The notes beneath the pieces were generated by a model that searched no databases, was not told the origin of the DNA, and saw only the letters and a program-made list of their open reading frames with translations. A stretch of DNA of 64,000 nt from Flavisolibacter tropicus (GTDB lineage: Bacteria > Bacteroidota > Bacteroidia > Chitinophagales > Chitinophagaceae), in NCBI RefSeq assembly GCF_001644645.1, contig NZ_CP011390.1, positions 5,597,501 to 5,661,500 of the forward strand, written 5' to 3'. Positions 62,169 to 64,000 of the stretch are shown piece by piece; position 1 is the first letter of the stretch; each line of letters begins with the position of its first letter. A program made the translations under genes and the position numbers.

Positions 62169-63086
62169 CTATTCCGCATTTCTTTTCCATCCTAAGAGGC
62201 AGATGCCAATGATAACCAACAGGGTACCAAACAGTTGCAGGGGCGTAATTTGTTCGCCCAGAAAATAATGCGCCTGAAGGATTGTAGAAATAGGGCCAAT
62301 ACTGGAAATGATGGCCACATTGTTAGTACCAATGCGCTTCATTCCGTTGGATAACATAAATGAGGGTATTACCGTAGCTATTATTGCTAACAAAATACCA
62401 TATACCCAAAGTTCATGTCCTTGTGTTAGAACAGTATAATTCCCTTTGGCCAGGAAATGTATAAGAATCCCTCCTGTAGCGGCTAACATCGCGTATGCTG
62501 TGAATTTATTAGACCCAATTTGCGGAATAATACGGCCACTGCCGGCAATATAAATGGAATAGGTAACCGCACAGAGGAAAACTAAAAAACTGCCCCAATA
62601 GAAATTAGAGTTGTTTACATCGAGCTGCAGTTCACTGGCAAAGGCCACCCCTATACCCGCATACGTTAGCAGCACGGCCCATTGTTGGCTGCGCTCCATA
62701 CGCTCATGAAAAGCAAACCGGTTAATAAGCAAGGCAAAAGTGGGGTAGAGGAAAAGGATTAGTCGTTCCAATCCGGCAGAAATGTATTGTAATCCTAGAA
62801 AGTCGAACAAGCTACTGAGGTAATAACCTGTAACACCTAAACCCAATGTTATGAACCACTGGCGGGGTGTCATCTTTTTATTACCGGTGCGACTACTGAT
62901 AAAAAAAGCAGTAAACAAGTAAAAAGGTAGAGAGAAGGCCATGCGTAATGTTAACAGCGACAGTGCATCGACAGGTGTATGTGCAAAGGCCAGCTTGACC
63001 AAAATGGCCTTGGTTGAAAACAGTATAGCACCGGACAGTGTAATGAGGAAACCGGCTAGCGTTAGTTTTTGCTTTACATCAGGCAT
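62169..63086 (-). CDS. EamA-family (DMT) transporter
   Basis: 305 residues with ten membrane helices in two EamA repeats (about 10-145 and 160-300). Markers: LITLSGAILFSTKAILVKLAF at the start of the first repeat (18 residues of it visible as a helix), FLGLQYISAGLERLILFLYP, and the end of the second repeat SSIGPISTILQAHYFLGEQI. Known: drug/metabolite transporters of the inner membrane, often exporters of amino acids or nucleotides; substrate unknown. It follows dapD on the minus strand after a terminator. Confidence 0.92.
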   Translation of the reverse strand: MPDVKQKLTLAGFLITLSGAILFSTKAILVKLAFAHTPVDALSLLTLRMAFSLPFYLFTAFFISSRTGNKKMTPRQWFITLGLGVTGYYLSSLFDFLGLQYISAGLERLILFLYPTFALLINRFAFHERMERSQQWAVLLTYAGIGVAFASELQLDVNNSNFYWGSFLVFLCAVTYSIYIAGSGRIIPQIGSNKFTAYAMLAATGGILIHFLAKGNYTVLTQGHELWVYGILLAIIATVIPSFMLSNGMKRIGTNNVAIISSIGPISTILQAHYFLGEQITPLQLFGTLLVIIGICLLGWKRNAE

Positions 63087-63092
63087 GGAACA

Positions 63093-63118
63093 AACAAAAG
63101 CCCCGCACTGCGGGGCTA
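63093..63118 (-). terminator. Intrinsic terminator of dapD
   Basis: On the minus strand AGCCCCGC, loop AGT, GCGGGGCT, followed by TTTTGTTTG. GC-rich 8-base stem directly after the dapD stop. It separates dapD from the EamA gene. Confidence 0.88.
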
Positions 63119-63124
63119 TCTATA

Positions 63125-63937
63125 TTAAACAGCTACATTAAAATCGCGAAGGGCATCATTCAAGCTGGTCTTCAGATCGGTGCTGGCTTTACGCTGACCA
63201 ATGATCAGGGCACAGCTAACATTGTATTCACCAGCAGGGAATTTCTTGGTATAGCTACCAGGAATCACCACACTACGAGCAGGTACTACACCTTTCATTT
63301 CCTTAGGCTCGCTTCCACTCACATCAATGATCTTGGTTGATTGCGTCAATACAACATTGGCACCCAATACCGCTTCTTTCTCTACACGTACACCTTCTAC
63401 CACTATACAACGAGAACCGATAAAGCAACCATCTTCAATAATAACAGGGCTGGCTTGCAATGGCTCTAATACACCACCAATGCCTACGCCACCACTTAGG
63501 TGAACATGCTTGCCGATCTGTGCACAGCTACCAACGGTGGCCCATGTGTCTACCATGGTGCCTTCGTCTACGTAGGCACCGATATTTACATAAGACGGCA
63601 TCAATACCACGTTCTTAGCAACATAGGCTCCATAGCGGGCTACGGCATGTGGTACGGCACGTACACCTAATTCTTTATAGTTCTTTTTCAGCAACATCTT
63701 ATCGTAAAACTCAAACGGTTCTACGTTCCAGGTTTGCATGGGCTGAATACCAAAATATAATAAGATGGCTTGCTTTACCCATTCATTTACCTGCCAGTTG
63801 TTGCCTGTAGGTTCTGCAACACGTAAGCGGCCTTTGTCTACTTCTTCAATTATTGCACGTACAGCCTCTTGATAAGCAGCCTCACCCAGCAACTCACGAT
63901 TTTGCCAAACTTTCTCTATCGTTTCTCTCAATTGCAT
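63125..63937 (-). CDS. dapD: 2,3,4,5-tetrahydropyridine-2,6-dicarboxylate N-succinyltransferase
   Basis: 270 residues, the usual DapD length. The N-terminal helical domain is followed by a left-handed beta-helix of hexapeptide repeats (YVAKNVVLMPSYVNIGAYVD, IGKHVHLSGGVGIGG, CFIGSRCIVVEGVRVEKEAV) and the family's RAVPHAVARYGAYV segment. Known: makes N-succinyl-2-amino-6-ketopimelate from succinyl-CoA in the succinylase branch of lysine and diaminopimelate synthesis. Cytoplasmic, active as a trimer. Alone with its own terminator and a TATGTTTG promoter element. Confidence 0.97.
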   Translation of the reverse strand: MQLRETIEKVWQNRELLGEAAYQEAVRAIIEEVDKGRLRVAEPTGNNWQVNEWVKQAILLYFGIQPMQTWNVEPFEFYDKMLLKKNYKELGVRAVPHAVARYGAYVAKNVVLMPSYVNIGAYVDEGTMVDTWATVGSCAQIGKHVHLSGGVGIGGVLEPLQASPVIIEDGCFIGSRCIVVEGVRVEKEAVLGANVVLTQSTKIIDVSGSEPKEMKGVVPARSVVIPGSYTKKFPAGEYNVSCALIIGQRKASTDLKTSLNDALRDFNVAV

Positions 63938-63950
63938 GTCGAATTTTTTG

Positions 63951-63958
63951 CAAACATA
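63951..63958 (-). promoter_or_regulatory. -7 promoter element of dapD
   Basis: Minus strand TATGTTTG, a full match to TAnnTTTG, 13 bases before the ATG at 63937. No clear -33 TTG at 19-21 bases, so only the -7 box is supported. Confidence 0.45.
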
Positions 63959-64000
63959 AATGAACTGGGGTAATTGCTATTACTTTGCGGCCACAAGAAG

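Noticed and set aside
62035..62268. 77-codon plus-strand frame over tRNA-Leu
   Set aside because: Translation of the antisense of the tRNA (RTGFEPAHLAAPP), a well-known false call.
1..64000. CRISPR arrays, cas genes or known defence systems
   Set aside because: No regular repeat-spacer pattern and no Cas motifs. The CHAT and caspase proteins have export signals, so I did not call them a defence system.

Overview
The window reads as chromosome of a Bacteroidota bacterium, most probably of the Chitinophagaceae. Reasons: AT-rich sequence with weak ribosome binding sites; promoter elements of the Bacteroidota type (TAnnTTTG near -7, TTG near -33; clearest at 15549-15580); an outer-membrane receptor of the OMP_b-brl_3 type; solo RRM-domain RNA-binding proteins; secreted caspase/CHAT proteins; and GlxA/AraC, DapD and PsuG proteins of typical Bacteroidota form. 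No ribosomal RNA, CRISPR array, phage module, integrase or intact transposase was seen. One tRNA gene, tRNA-Leu(CAG), lies at 62036-62117.

Layout. (1) 0.3-15.5 kb: an envelope protease island with a trypsin/HtrA-like protease, a sigma factor with a membrane-anchored partner, two secreted caspase-family proteases, a very large secreted TPR-CHAT protein, a CHASE2 membrane sensor, a secreted TPR protein, a lipoprotein and a small secreted SRG-motif protein. All three caspase-fold proteins keep their His/Cys dyads, and almost every product is exported. This is the best candidate in the window for a little-described system. (2) 15.8-18.3 kb: a 7TMR-DISM histidine kinase and LuxR-type response regulator. 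(3) 18.5-21 kb: an outer-membrane receptor cut short by an in-frame TAG. (4) 22-34.9 kb: housekeeping and stress genes: HPF-like and Rnk/GreA-like factors, a nucleoside-sugar epimerase, psuG, several very small proteins, three RRM proteins that share a leader motif, a fatty-acid desaturase and a NYN nuclease.

(5) 35.2-62.1 kb: accessory region cut into segments of 8-10 kb by four related sequence blocks (about 35.2, 45.1, 54.3 and 61.9 kb). Each block resembles the 3' end of tRNA-Leu plus its terminator; only the last is attached to the working tRNA. The first block adjoins a decayed group II intron. Segment A-B carries surface-glycan genes (two glycosyltransferases, a UbiA prenyltransferase, an ABC exporter with a Wzt-like ATPase, a terpene-cyclase-like protein with DLDDT, and a PhyH dioxygenase). 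Segment B-C carries redox and detoxification genes (DUF417, DODA-like dioxygenase, SDR, F420-type oxidoreductase, Crp/Fnr regulator, M20 hydrolase, AhpD-like protein). Segment C-D carries DJ-1 and GlxA genes and a metal-handling group that includes a 41-residue metallothionein-like protein too short for usual gene callers.

(6) 62.1-64 kb: an EamA transporter and dapD, both on the minus strand.

All calls are by eye from sequence. Family assignments rest on recognisable motifs; no search was run.
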